From NCBI RefSeq assembly GCF_000186345.1, contig NC_014962.1:372001-436000 (forward strand): 64,000 nucleotides of DNA, read 5' to 3'. Of the stretch, positions 1 through 8,850 are shown one piece after another. The stretch is from Isosphaera pallida ATCC 43644 (lineage in GTDB: Bacteria > Planctomycetota > Planctomycetia > Isosphaerales > Isosphaeraceae). Numbering within the stretch: position 1 is the first letter of the stretch; every line of letters begins with the position of its first letter. A model generated the notes under the pieces. It saw nothing but the letters and a program-made list of their open reading frames with translations. It was not told the DNA's origin and did no database searches. Position numbers and translations under genes: made by a program.

Positions 1-621
1 GTCCGGCCGATCGGTTTGGTGTCGGGCGTCGGCGACGCTTCACGTGACGTGATGGATGGTCACGGTCGCAATGGGGTTGGCGGACGGGTTGCAGGGGTGA
101 TCATCCTCTGGTCCGTCCGCCCTCGCCGCTTCCGTTCACCTTGGAGTTGAGTTGATGGTTGAAGTCAATTGATCATGCCTTGATGGATCTCAAACCCTCT
201 TGATTGAGGAAACCATCACGCTGGCGACCTTGGACGACCCGTTGGTGTTTTGTTGAAATCGCAACAGGGAATGCAATTAATCTTGGTCGCGCGATCAAAA
301 ACGGATGGGTTGTCTGATTTTTCGAGAATCGGCATGGTTCACTCGGTCACAAGTTCCGTTTCTCCGCGTTGGACGGCATGAAGATGATGGTTTCTCATCG
401 CGCGAGGGGTGCGCGACTAGGCTTCGGAATCAGAACCTGGTTGGGAATTGGTGGATTCATCCATCCATCGAAGGGAAATCGAACCGAAGCGGAGTGGTCC
501 CGGCATCGGTTTGGGCCGCCGTGGCGGTTTGAGCGAGACTGAATCCTATGGGGGACGATCGGACTTACGAAAGTTCTCAGGGGATGCGTTTCGAGGATGT
601 CAGCGAGCGAGGGCAGGCGTG
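1..621. other. Leading region without a supported gene
   Basis: I see no convincing coding region, tRNA or repeat here. A 75-residue reading frame at 305-532 and the upstream extension of the kinase frame back to a TTG at 448 lack any recognisable domain. The region probably holds the promoter of the kinase-like gene. Nothing more specific can be supported. Confidence 0.5.
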
Positions 622-3609
622 ATGAGGACACCCTGGCCTACCCCGTCCCGGTTGGTCGGCGGGAACGTTCAACCAGTGGCCCCCCCGGTCCCCCAGCACG
701 GCTCGACGCCATCGCGTTGCGGGTCGTCGGTCCCCATCGGTTGCTCGGTTCCCGCCAGCTCCCATCCGATCGCGTCAGTCGTCCCGAACCCAAGTCGGAG
801 TTCGCCTCTCCTTTCATCGCCGGCGTCGCTTGGTTCTATGTCCATGTCGATGACCTCCTCCACCACCACTGTCAGCCCCTCTTTGGACGCCTTGGCTCTC
901 GCCCGGACCGAGACGCTGCCCGAAGGGGTGCTGTTGTGCGGCAAGTATCGGGTGATCCGCAAACTCGCGCAGGGCGCGGTGGCTGGCATCTGGCTGGTGC
1001 GTCACGAATTGCTCAAGGTCGAACGGGCGCTCAAACGGATTCCAGCTCCGCTGGCGCTTGAGGATCGGGTGCGCGGGCGTCTGGAGCGCCAAGCGCGAAT
1101 CATGTCTCGATTGGATCACCCCGCTGCCGTGGCGGTTCAGGATTGCGGCGTTTCCGACGGCGCGCCCTACCTGGAGATGGAGGCGGTGCGGGGACGCGCT
1201 TTGGAAGACGAATTCGCTACCACCACGTTCACCGCTGCCGACTTCGCGCCGCTGTTGGAACAGCTTTGCGACCTGCTTGACCAGGCGCATGGTCGTGGAA
1301 TCGTCCATCGGGATCTGAAAGCCTCTAAAATTTTGCGGCTGCGGGATCGTCGAGTCGGACGCGACCTCAAGGTGTTGGGGTTCGGCATGGCCTCGCTGGT
1401 GGAGGATCCCTCCCTCGGTGCCAACGATCCCTTGTTCATCGGCACACCGGCCTATGCCAGCCCCGAACAGATTCTCCGGGGTGTCACGGCCGCTCAGGGG
1501 GAGTCGATCGACTCCCTGCCCACTTTGGACGCCCGTTGCGACATCTATTCGTTGGGGGTGATCCTTTATAAAGCGCTCAGCGGGGTTTCCCCCTATCGGG
1601 GCAACCTCAATTCGATCCTATTTCAGAAGCTGAACAAACCGGTTCCCCGGTTCGACGAGGCGACACGTGCCCAGCTGCCGACTGGGATCGAAGAGCTGGT
1701 GCTGGCCTGTCTATCCAAAGACCCGCGCCAGCGTCCCGCCTCGGCGCACGAGGTTTGGGAGACGTTCCAAGCCGCCTTGAATCGGTCTTCGATCGCGCCG
1801 GTGACCGTCCCGCTTCCGGGAGAGGCCGACGCCCCAACCTCGGCGTTGCCGGCCGCCTCGCCCAAGTCCACGACCGCGTTGGAGGCCGCGTCCGCCTCCG
1901 TGGTCCCCGAGGATTCCAACCACCCCCCAAACTCATCTCCCACCCCGGCTGGTTCTCCGGCTGGTTCCTCCCACACGCTTGGGGGGTCCGAGACCGAGAC
2001 GCCGGACTCGACCACCGCGGCGATCGCACCCAGCGGAATTCCCGAGGACTCGCCGGGATATTCACTGCCTGACGCCGCCCGCTTGTTGGGAGTTCCGGTC
2101 GATCACCTTCGCGCCCAGGTCGAAAAAGGGTTGCTGACCGCCGTCAAGCGGGGCGATCAATGGCGCGTTCCCAATCAAGAGCTTGAGCGACGGTTGCTGA
2201 TTGGGGCTGAACTTGATCCCGCCTTGATGAACGATCCGGAATTCCTCGACATCGAGGAGCGTCTGCAACGCGAGCCAGATCGTCCCCGCCACGTTCTTCG
2301 GCGCGGCGACCTGTTTCTCAAGCATCGGGCTTATGAGCAGGCGATCGCGGATTACAGCCGAGCGATTCGGCTGGACCCCCGCGAACCGGAGGGCTTCCGC
2401 AAACGGGCGCTGGCTTATCGGTTGATGGGCGACTTCGAGCAGGCAATTCGGGATGGCTCGACCCTGATCGAACTAAGTCCCCGCGATCCCACTGCCTACC
2501 TGCAACGCGGTTACTCCTATCACCAGATCGGCGACTACGATCGGGCCATCGCCGACTACTCCAAGGCAATTCGGCTGGATCCCGGCGAAACCAGCGGCTA
2601 CTTCAACCGCGGACTGGCGTTGCGTGCCCGGGGAATGGAACTCGAAGCGATTCAGGACTACACCAGTGTTCTGGAGATTGACCCCAAAGATGTGTCAGCC
2701 CTTGTGAATCGGGGATTCACCTATCGACTCAGGGGCGAGTTCGAGAAGGCGATCCGCGACTACGACGAAGCGATTCGCCTGGCTCCCGACCACGCCCTGG
2801 CGCACCTCAATCGGGGCTACGCCTTTTCGGCCCAGGGGGATCACGAGCGGGCCATCGCCGACTTTACTCGCTCCATCGAACTCGAACCCCGCAACCCAGC
2901 CGCCTACTACAATCGGGGGTTCGCTTGGACCTGTCTGGGGCAATTCGCCCGCTCCATTCCCGACTTCACCCAGGCCATCGCGCTGGATCCCGAGGACGGT
3001 TCGGCCTACGCCAACCGGGCCTTCGCCCTGCACTCGCTGGGGGCCGTGGCGCAGGCGATCGAGGACTACACCCAGGCGTTGCAACGGCTGGGACGCGACG
3101 CCTCCACCTACTACAACCGGGGAGTGGCTCACCGTGACCGGGGCGACCATCGCGCCGCGATCGACGACTTCGCCGAGGCATTGCGGATTCAGCCCAGCGA
3201 CGTGGCCGCGGCGGTTAACCTGGCCGTTTGCCGACAAGCGGTTGGCGACCTGGAACGGGCGTTGGCCGACCTCAACGAGGCGATCCGCCTGGACCCCGAC
3301 GAGGCGGAAATCTACCTGATTCGCGGTCGCCTGCACCTGCAACGCGGCGACCCCACCCAGGCCGCCGCTGACTTCGCCGCCGCCCTCAAACTCAACCCCG
3401 ATTTACCCTCAGCGCTGCGTCTACGCGGTCTGGCTCTCTTCAAGCTGGGCAAGCGTCTAACAGCATTGCTCGATCTCAGTCGGTCGCTGCTGGCTCGTCG
3501 CAGCGTGCCTCCCTTGCGTCGCCGCCTCCGCCGCGCCCGGTTGCGGCTACCAGAAGGTGGTGGACCCCATCCGCTGGATCAGGACACCCGGCGCAACCGA
3601 ATGGAATGA
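622..3609 (+). CDS. Kinase-like (probable pseudokinase) protein with HTH and TPR repeats
   Basis: The 995-residue protein has three parts. A Hanks-type Ser/Thr kinase fold lies at about 107-387, an excisionase/MerR-like helix-turn-helix at about 480-526, and about twelve 34-residue TPR repeats at about 560-965. The kinase part keeps the ATP-site lysine (K138 in ERALKRI), the HRD aspartate (D231) and an ordinary activation segment (GTPAYASPEQ). The catalytic-loop Asn is Lys (HRDLKASK, K236), the DFG Asp is Gly (G253-F-G), and the glycine loop is degraded (AQGAVAG). Since both Mg-coordinating residues are lost, phosphotransfer is doubtful and a scaffold role is more likely (inference). No transmembrane segment is evident. 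I chose ATG 622 because GAGGG lies 8 bases upstream; ATG 838 is the alternative and has no ribosome site. The Pro/Ser-rich stretch before the kinase domain may therefore not be translated. Confidence 0.9.
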   Translation: MRTPWPTPSRLVGGNVQPVAPPVPQHGSTPSRCGSSVPIGCSVPASSHPIASVVPNPSRSSPLLSSPASLGSMSMSMTSSTTTVSPSLDALALARTETLPEGVLLCGKYRVIRKLAQGAVAGIWLVRHELLKVERALKRIPAPLALEDRVRGRLERQARIMSRLDHPAAVAVQDCGVSDGAPYLEMEAVRGRALEDEFATTTFTAADFAPLLEQLCDLLDQAHGRGIVHRDLKASKILRLRDRRVGRDLKVLGFGMASLVEDPSLGANDPLFIGTPAYASPEQILRGVTAAQGESIDSLPTLDARCDIYSLGVILYKALSGVSPYRGNLNSILFQKLNKPVPRFDEATRAQLPTGIEELVLACLSKDPRQRPASAHEVWETFQAALNRSSIAPVTVPLPGEADAPTSALPAASPKSTTALEAASASVVPEDSNHPPNSSPTPAGSPAGSSHTLGGSETETPDSTTAAIAPSGIPEDSPGYSLPDAARLLGVPVDHLRAQVEKGLLTAVKRGDQWRVPNQELERRLLIGAELDPALMNDPEFLDIEERLQREPDRPRHVLRRGDLFLKHRAYEQAIADYSRAIRLDPREPEGFRKRALAYRLMGDFEQAIRDGSTLIELSPRDPTAYLQRGYSYHQIGDYDRAIADYSKAIRLDPGETSGYFNRGLALRARGMELEAIQDYTSVLEIDPKDVSALVNRGFTYRLRGEFEKAIRDYDEAIRLAPDHALAHLNRGYAFSAQGDHERAIADFTRSIELEPRNPAAYYNRGFAWTCLGQFARSIPDFTQAIALDPEDGSAYANRAFALHSLGAVAQAIEDYTQALQRLGRDASTYYNRGVAHRDRGDHRAAIDDFAEALRIQPSDVAAAVNLAVCRQAVGDLERALADLNEAIRLDPDEAEIYLIRGRLHLQRGDPTQAAADFAAALKLNPDLPSALRLRGLALFKLGKRLTALLDLSRSLLARRSVPPLRRRLRRARLRLPEGGGPHPLDQDTRRNRME

Positions 3610-3719
3610 GTTGATTCAAGAACATCGATTCAAACTCCGATATGGACGTTCAAGAATCAGATTGTAAACTCATCCAGTGGGGGAGTTTCCTCCTTGTCGG
3701 ATTGCCGGATTGGGTTTGG

Positions 3720-6623
3720 TCATGGGTGGGGCAGCGCCACCCGTTCTAAAGCGGCCACTCGGGCGTGGGGCGTGGGAGCGTTGCCGCGGAGCAGGGCGTC
3801 GGCCAGCCTGGGGTCGGGAGGCTCGCGGGTGAGGATCTCGGTGCCTCCCTCGGCCAGAGGGCGGGCGGATTCAATGGTCCAGCCTTGGGTATGTCCCACC
3901 GCGTCGCGGACGATGAGGGTCCGTCCACTCAGTTGCTGGGGACGCGGCCAGGTTTCTGCGATCACGAAGCGGCCTTCCCCCGTGCCTGCGAGGGGACGGG
4001 GGGAGTCGGTGGTCCGTTGAATCGCCGTCAAGCGGCCTTCCCAGTGGGGCAGTTCGACCACCTGGCGGGTCCAGCCACGGTTCCAAATCAAGAAGGTTCC
4101 GCCCGCTAACCGCAGTTCGGCGGGGCAAACCCGGGCCGCCAAACCGTCGGTGCGGACAGTCGAGCCGTCGGCCAGCACCACCTCGATGGGCTCGAACGGA
4201 GTGGCGTTGAGGATGAGATGCTCCTCGCCCGCCCCGGTCTCCACGACCACGACCAAAGGCGTGCGGGGATCCTCTGTCTTCCACCCGGGTTGTTCGACCC
4301 GTCCCGCCCGTCGTAAGCCCGGTCGGTGGGAGTTGGAGTCGGCGGGAATCGGTTCGACCACGGCCGCGAACCGCGAAAGAAACGGCGGCGTGGAGTGATC
4401 CGCCGCCTTGGTCGAACCGTTGGGTGGGGTTGAGGGGGAGTTTTCTCGGCTTCGCGCCACCGCCCAGGCGGGACGACGGCGGGCCAGGTCCAGCCCATCG
4501 GGCACGTGAGCGGCGATCAGGTCGATGGGACCATCGTTGAGTCCGAACCACCGGAGACCTCCCCGCATATCGTCCGGTGGACAGACGAGTTGAAACGTGC
4601 CGGAGGCAATCGCCACCCGTCGCGGTTGGCTCCAATGCCCCGCTCCCTGAATGAACCACCGCCCGGTTTGGGCCGCCTGATCCTCCAAGAAGAGGATGTT
4701 GGGTTTAAGCAACGCCCGCGCTGGATCGCGGGGGTTGATCGGTTCGTGAGGGGCGGGGGTCGCTCTCCAGGCGGCGCGCCGTCCCGGCGCGGCTTGAATC
4801 AGCTGGTGATGGGTGGTTCCTCCCAACGCGGCGGCGAGGATCAGGCCATAAGGTGGTCCTCCTCCGACTGGCCTCGTGATCAAGAGGACTTGGGTCAGCA
4901 CGCCCTCGCGGTCGCGGTAAGCCCAGCGGTCGGTCATGCCGACCACCTGGAAATCGGGGTCGGCGGCGAAGAAGGCGAGGTCGGAGGGTTGTGGCGGGCC
5001 GGCGGAGCGGGCGGCGATTTCGCCGTGAGGAGTCCGGTCGATCACCACCGTGGTGTGCGACCAGACCGAACGCTCAAAGCCGTCCCCCCGCGCCGGTAGG
5101 TCGTCCAGGTCGCCCAGTACTGCCTCGCCGCCCACGAAGACCCGAAGCGCCAGGCGGGTTGAGGCGGTGGGGCCGCCGGCCACTCCGCGCAGGTCCAGAG
5201 TCAGCCGTTCGGAACCGTCGCCCGCCTCCAACCGCGCCCAGCCCGATCCACCCAGCACCCGAGGTCCCCTCACGTTGATCGACCGATCCAATCCCCGACC
5301 ATCCCGAAGGGTGAGAGAGCGACGGTCCGCATGGACCATCCTTTCAAAGGAACTCGAGAATTGGCGATCTTCCAACCCCGCCGGTCGGATTGCGTCCGGG
5401 TTCGCGTTCGCGGGGGACCAGGACCAGCAAGCCGCAGCGCTGAGCCATTCGGCCACACTCAAGGCGCGGGCTTGGTTGGGAATCTCCAAAGCGCGCCAGT
5501 CCCAGCCTCCCCGATCGGGCTGGCTCAACCAACCCCGGCACGCCTCCAACACTCGTTGTTGGCCAAGGAGGGTTCCTTCACGCCAGAGTCCATCGCGCGA
5601 GAAGCCCTGCTCGAAGAAGCGAACCAGTCGCGCCTGGGCGGACGCTTCGCGCGAGGCGCTGCCGAGAAGGCGGGCCAATGCCAATTCGCCCCGCACCACG
5701 CGTAGCGTCTCGGCATGATCGGGCTGAGCGTCGATGGCCGCGCCGGCCACTTCGGCGCAGGATTGGAACCAAGACAAGATGGAGGGGCGGGGATCGACCC
5801 GAAACAGGCTCCGATCGGTCCAGACCGGATGATGGCGCAATAGCGCATAGGCAAAGATCAGTTCCTCGGGAATTTCTTCCCAGGCGCGTCCCCGCCACCG
5901 TCCAAAGCCGCCGATTCCGGCGGTCGGGCCAAAGAGCTTGGGTTGATCGGGAAGGTCCAACCTAGGAACGTACTGGGGAACGACCTCGGCGAAGCGGGCC
6001 AGAAGAACCGCCGCCTTGCGCGCTCCGGCAGAAGCCTGGGGATGCTCGGGCCGACGAACGCCGCGGAACGCTCCATGAAGCGCCGCGGTGGTCAGATACC
6101 GACTCGTCGAATCGTCAATCAACGCTTGAAAATAGAGACGGATGGTTTGACCCGTTGCTTCGTCGAACCAGCGATGGTAGGGGTAGCGATGGAATGTGCC
6201 CGGCACGCTGGGCAGTTGGACGACCTCTTCGGGGACGCGGCCATCCACCTTGGCGGGAACAGTATCGTTGGGAAAGACTCGCCCGCAGCTGCGACAGGTG
6301 AGACGGTCAGGGATCTCCGGATTCCAGGTCAGCGGCTCTTGACGCTCGCCAGCGCGACAGGCCGGGCAGGCGCAGCCGCGAAAGCCACCCTGGGTTGGAA
6401 CGAGATCGGCCAGAGCTTGGGGAGTAAGGCGATCGAAAACCCGCCCCTCGGGACTATTCCAGAACCGCTCGACCTCTGCCTCGGACAGCGCGAAGGAGTC
6501 GAACGGCTCGATCCACTCGGCGGGCTGAGCGTGGAGTCCGTTGGAACCGACCCAACCACACCATACCGCGACAAAAAAAAGAAGAAACCGCGCCAATCCA
6601 AGCGGGCCACGCGGCGAGATCAT
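3720..6623 (-). CDS. Secreted heparinase II/III-type polysaccharide lyase
   Basis: This 967-residue protein starts with a signal peptide (about 1-32, ending in a GLHA-type cleavage region). A zinc-ribbon-like motif follows (CPAC at 86-89 and CRSC at 110-113), then an alpha-helical region with the layout of heparinase II/III or alginate-lyase-family enzymes, then a beta-rich C-terminal half with a DxR-rich linker. Such proteins are exported and cut acidic polysaccharides by beta-elimination. The N-terminal Cys pairs followed by an FPND motif are common in planctomycete members of the family. The start is supported by an AGGAGG box about 10 bases before the ATG. The substrate cannot be read from the sequence. 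It is transcribed alone, with its end facing the kinase-like gene. Confidence 0.75.
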   Translation of the reverse strand: MISPRGPLGLARFLLFFVAVWCGWVGSNGLHAQPAEWIEPFDSFALSEAEVERFWNSPEGRVFDRLTPQALADLVPTQGGFRGCACPACRAGERQEPLTWNPEIPDRLTCRSCGRVFPNDTVPAKVDGRVPEEVVQLPSVPGTFHRYPYHRWFDEATGQTIRLYFQALIDDSTSRYLTTAALHGAFRGVRRPEHPQASAGARKAAVLLARFAEVVPQYVPRLDLPDQPKLFGPTAGIGGFGRWRGRAWEEIPEELIFAYALLRHHPVWTDRSLFRVDPRPSILSWFQSCAEVAGAAIDAQPDHAETLRVVRGELALARLLGSASREASAQARLVRFFEQGFSRDGLWREGTLLGQQRVLEACRGWLSQPDRGGWDWRALEIPNQARALSVAEWLSAAACWSWSPANANPDAIRPAGLEDRQFSSSFERMVHADRRSLTLRDGRGLDRSINVRGPRVLGGSGWARLEAGDGSERLTLDLRGVAGGPTASTRLALRVFVGGEAVLGDLDDLPARGDGFERSVWSHTTVVIDRTPHGEIAARSAGPPQPSDLAFFAADPDFQVVGMTDRWAYRDREGVLTQVLLITRPVGGGPPYGLILAAALGGTTHHQLIQAAPGRRAAWRATPAPHEPINPRDPARALLKPNILFLEDQAAQTGRWFIQGAGHWSQPRRVAIASGTFQLVCPPDDMRGGLRWFGLNDGPIDLIAAHVPDGLDLARRRPAWAVARSRENSPSTPPNGSTKAADHSTPPFLSRFAAVVEPIPADSNSHRPGLRRAGRVEQPGWKTEDPRTPLVVVVETGAGEEHLILNATPFEPIEVVLADGSTVRTDGLAARVCPAELRLAGGTFLIWNRGWTRQVVELPHWEGRLTAIQRTTDSPRPLAGTGEGRFVIAETWPRPQQLSGRTLIVRDAVGHTQGWTIESARPLAEGGTEILTREPPDPRLADALLRGNAPTPHARVAALERVALPHP

Positions 6624-6745
6624 CGTGGGAGCTCCCTCCTTGGAGATGGTGAGGTTGGGCGACAGGTCGAGTCGAGCCCAGTCGCAACGAATTGGAACGG
6701 ATTGGAACAGAACGACGGTCCCAGCTTCACGCGCGGGGCGACCGC

Positions 6746-7168
6746 TTAGGTTTTGGAATCCCCCTCCCGCTCGGCCTGGTCGAGATCGCGGGTGGTCTTG
6801 GGCGGAGCCGGATTCAGATCCAGAGGATCATCTTCCTCGGCAATCGGCAACTCCGCGTCGCGTAACCCGGCCACAAGCCGTCGTAACACCACGGGGCCGA
6901 CGTATTCTCCTTCGGAGACCCGAAGCGCTCGCCGACTCGCGGCGGCCCGGGCCATTAGGTCGTCGCGGTGGAGGCGGCAAGCCAGGCCGTAATGCTTCAA
7001 CTCACGTTGGGAGCCGTCGCTCCAGGTGGCTCCGGCCTTATAGAGAGCCAGCCGTCCGCAATCGGGGACCGAACAGAGGGGAGGATATTCGAAGCGAAAC
7101 GTTTCATCCACCACTCGAACCGTCGGTATGGCGGACATGCTATGGGGTGGGACCGTTGTCGTGTTCAT
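6746..7168 (-). CDS. Small Cys-rich protein, putative zinc-binding, unknown function
   Basis: The 140-residue protein has a CSVPDC motif (C32, C37) and a later C64-x2-H67, a spacing that would suit a single zinc site. The segment between them carries a WSDG-x-ELK-x-YG sequence that I associate with small uncharacterised planctomycete proteins. The C-terminal tail is charged and probably disordered. The frame is open back to 7225, but that start gives an arbitrary extension. ATG 7168 and ATG 7138 are both possible, and neither has a clear ribosome site. It lies 122 bases upstream of the lyase gene on the same strand and could be cotranscribed with it. The function is not known. Confidence 0.6.
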   Translation of the reverse strand: MNTTTVPPHSMSAIPTVRVVDETFRFEYPPLCSVPDCGRLALYKAGATWSDGSQRELKHYGLACRLHRDDLMARAAASRRALRVSEGEYVGPVVLRRLVAGLRDAELPIAEEDDPLDLNPAPPKTTRDLDQAEREGDSKT

Positions 7169-7414
7169 CACGCGCCAGCGGGTTTGGAGGCTGGGAATCA
7201 AAACGCTGGGTCTTGATCCGACCAAACAAACGGGTGAGGGAAGATCGACTCAAGCCGGAACGAGTCAGACGGCGCGGAGAGGATTCGCTTGCGTCCCTGC
7301 ATTCCAAACTTAACACTCAGTCGAATCGGGGTCAACGCCGGCTCATGGCGGGAACCGCCGTGGTCGCCGAGCGGATTGTGGGAGTCGTTTTCCTGCCAAA
7401 GCCGGTTAGGTTAC

Positions 7415-7426
7415 AATACCGGTATT
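7415..7426. promoter_or_regulatory. 12-bp perfect palindrome upstream of yggS
   Basis: AATACCGGTATT is a perfect 12-base palindrome, 29 bases before the yggS start codon. Its position would suit an operator, but no cognate regulator is identified and it could be chance. Confidence 0.3.
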
Positions 7427-7455
7427 CTTCTCGATGCTTGGGAGCCGTTCCAGCC

Positions 7456-8343
7456 ATGACTCAGGCGACCGCCGCGACCACACCTCCACCCCGCGACGCC
7501 CTGGACCCGGCCGGGTCGGCCGCGTCCACCTCAGTCGTTGTATGGGATCGAGACCGCCTGCAAAGCGTGTTTGGAACCCTCCCGCTCGATCTGGAACGGT
7601 TGCGGGCCAATGTGGCAATGGTTCGGGGCAAGATCGCCGAGGCGGAGTCCCGCGCGGGCCGCCCGGCCGGTTCGGCTCGCTTGGTGGCGGTCACCAAATA
7701 CTGGCCCGCGGAGTGGTTGGCACCGTTGGCGGCCCTGGGAGCCGACACCTTCGGCGAAAACCATCCCCAAGCCGTTTGGAGCAAAGTCCCCGCGCTGGCT
7801 TCCTGGCGCGGACCCGACGGCGAGATCCTGACGATTCACTGGCACCTTATTGGTCATCTCCAATCCAACAAGGCCCGCCGCACTTTGCCAATGGTCGAAA
7901 TGATCCACGGGGTCGATTCGCTCAAACTCCTGAAGACCCTCGACCAACTCGCTGCCAATGTCGGGACGGCGACCACTACGTCCCATCCGCTTGCACGGGT
8001 CTGTTTGCAGGTGAATCTCTCTGGCGAAGCCAGCAAACACGGCTGGAGCGCCGAGGGTCTGATGGCCGACGCCCAGGAGATCGCCGCCTTGCGGTCGATT
8101 TCGATCGTCGGGCTCATGACCATGGCCGCGCTCGGCACCGACACCCGGACCGCCCGCCCCACCTTCGAGGCACTTCGGGAGTTGCGCGACCGCTTCGCCC
8201 AGGCATCGGGTCTGACCCTGCCAGAACTCTCTATGGGCATGTCCAACGACTACGAAGCAGCCGTCGAAGCCGGTTCGACCCTAGTTCGGATCGGCTCCGC
8301 CCTCATCGAGGGCGTGGCCCTCCAAGCACCGCCCTCAGTATGA
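7456..8343 (+). CDS. yggS: YggS/PROSC-type pyridoxal phosphate homeostasis protein
   Basis: The protein has 295 residues and the fold-type III PLP-binding barrel of the YggS/PLPBP family. Family marks are VAVTKYW with the PLP lysine K81, TFGENHPQ, HWHLIGHLQSNKARR, LQVNLSGEASKHG, GLMTM and LSMGMSNDYEAAVEAGST. Members bind PLP without a known catalytic reaction and buffer free PLP and amino-acid pools in the cytoplasm. It carries about 40 extra N-terminal residues compared with the roughly 230-residue E. coli protein, rich in Ala, Thr and Pro. ATG 7456 is chosen from a GGGAG box upstream; a much longer open frame reaches back to 6541 but shows no homology. It is followed by a YggU-family gene, the usual partner of yggS in many bacteria. 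Confidence 0.93.
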   Translation: MTQATAATTPPPRDALDPAGSAASTSVVVWDRDRLQSVFGTLPLDLERLRANVAMVRGKIAEAESRAGRPAGSARLVAVTKYWPAEWLAPLAALGADTFGENHPQAVWSKVPALASWRGPDGEILTIHWHLIGHLQSNKARRTLPMVEMIHGVDSLKLLKTLDQLAANVGTATTTSHPLARVCLQVNLSGEASKHGWSAEGLMADAQEIAALRSISIVGLMTMAALGTDTRTARPTFEALRELRDRFAQASGLTLPELSMGMSNDYEAAVEAGSTLVRIGSALIEGVALQAPPSV

Positions 8344-8410
8344 GCAACGTTTTGCAAAGACGTTCACACTGAAACTTTGACAGTTTGGTTCCTTGACATC
8401 TCATCGCACT

Positions 8411-8806
8411 ATGAGCCATTCTTCTCACCGCGCTCCCGGTACTGACAATTCCCCTCCGGAAGGGGAAGACGTCATCGAGGCCACCTCCGACCGCGCGGGG
8501 GGCACCTTGCTTGCGGTGATGGCGCGTCCTCGTTCGCGTCGTCCCGGCGTGGTGGGAACGTGGTGCGGGGCGGTGGTGGTGGCGATCGCCGCGGCTCCCG
8601 AGAAGGGCAAGGCCAACGCCGCGATTCTGGAAATCCTGGCCGACCTTCTAGGGATCGCCAAGAGTCGTCTCGACTTGGTTTCTGGAGCCACCGCCCGTTC
8701 CAAGGTGGTCCGAATCGCCGGTCTGGAGCCGGACCAGGTTCGCCAAGCAATTTCTGATCATCTTAAAAGGTTTACACTCAACGATCAAGGAAGATTGTGG
8801 GAATGA
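8411..8806 (+). CDS. yggU: DUF167 (YggU) family protein
   Basis: The 131-residue protein carries the DUF167/YggU fold at about residues 30-120. The core motif is APPEKGKAN-like (here AAAPEKGKANAAILEILADLLG), followed by KSRLDLVSGATARSKVVRI. The biochemical role of the family is not established. The gene lies 67 bases after yggS on the same strand, as in many genomes, and is probably in the same transcript. A TTG at 8393 would add six residues; the ATG at 8411 is preferred. The first 35 residues are probably disordered. Confidence 0.88.
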   Translation: MSHSSHRAPGTDNSPPEGEDVIEATSDRAGGTLLAVMARPRSRRPGVVGTWCGAVVVAIAAAPEKGKANAAILEILADLLGIAKSRLDLVSGATARSKVVRIAGLEPDQVRQAISDHLKRFTLNDQGRLWE

Positions 8807-8850
8807 GTCGCTTGGGATGACAAACCAAGTTGGCTCGTCTTGGAATACGA

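Noticed and set aside
305-532. 75-residue open frame before the kinase-like gene
   Set aside because: It has no domain, low-complexity composition and no clear ribosome site.
2695-3342. 215-residue minus-strand frame opposite the TPR repeats
   Set aside because: It is the antisense shadow of regularly spaced TPR codons. The plus strand has clear homology.
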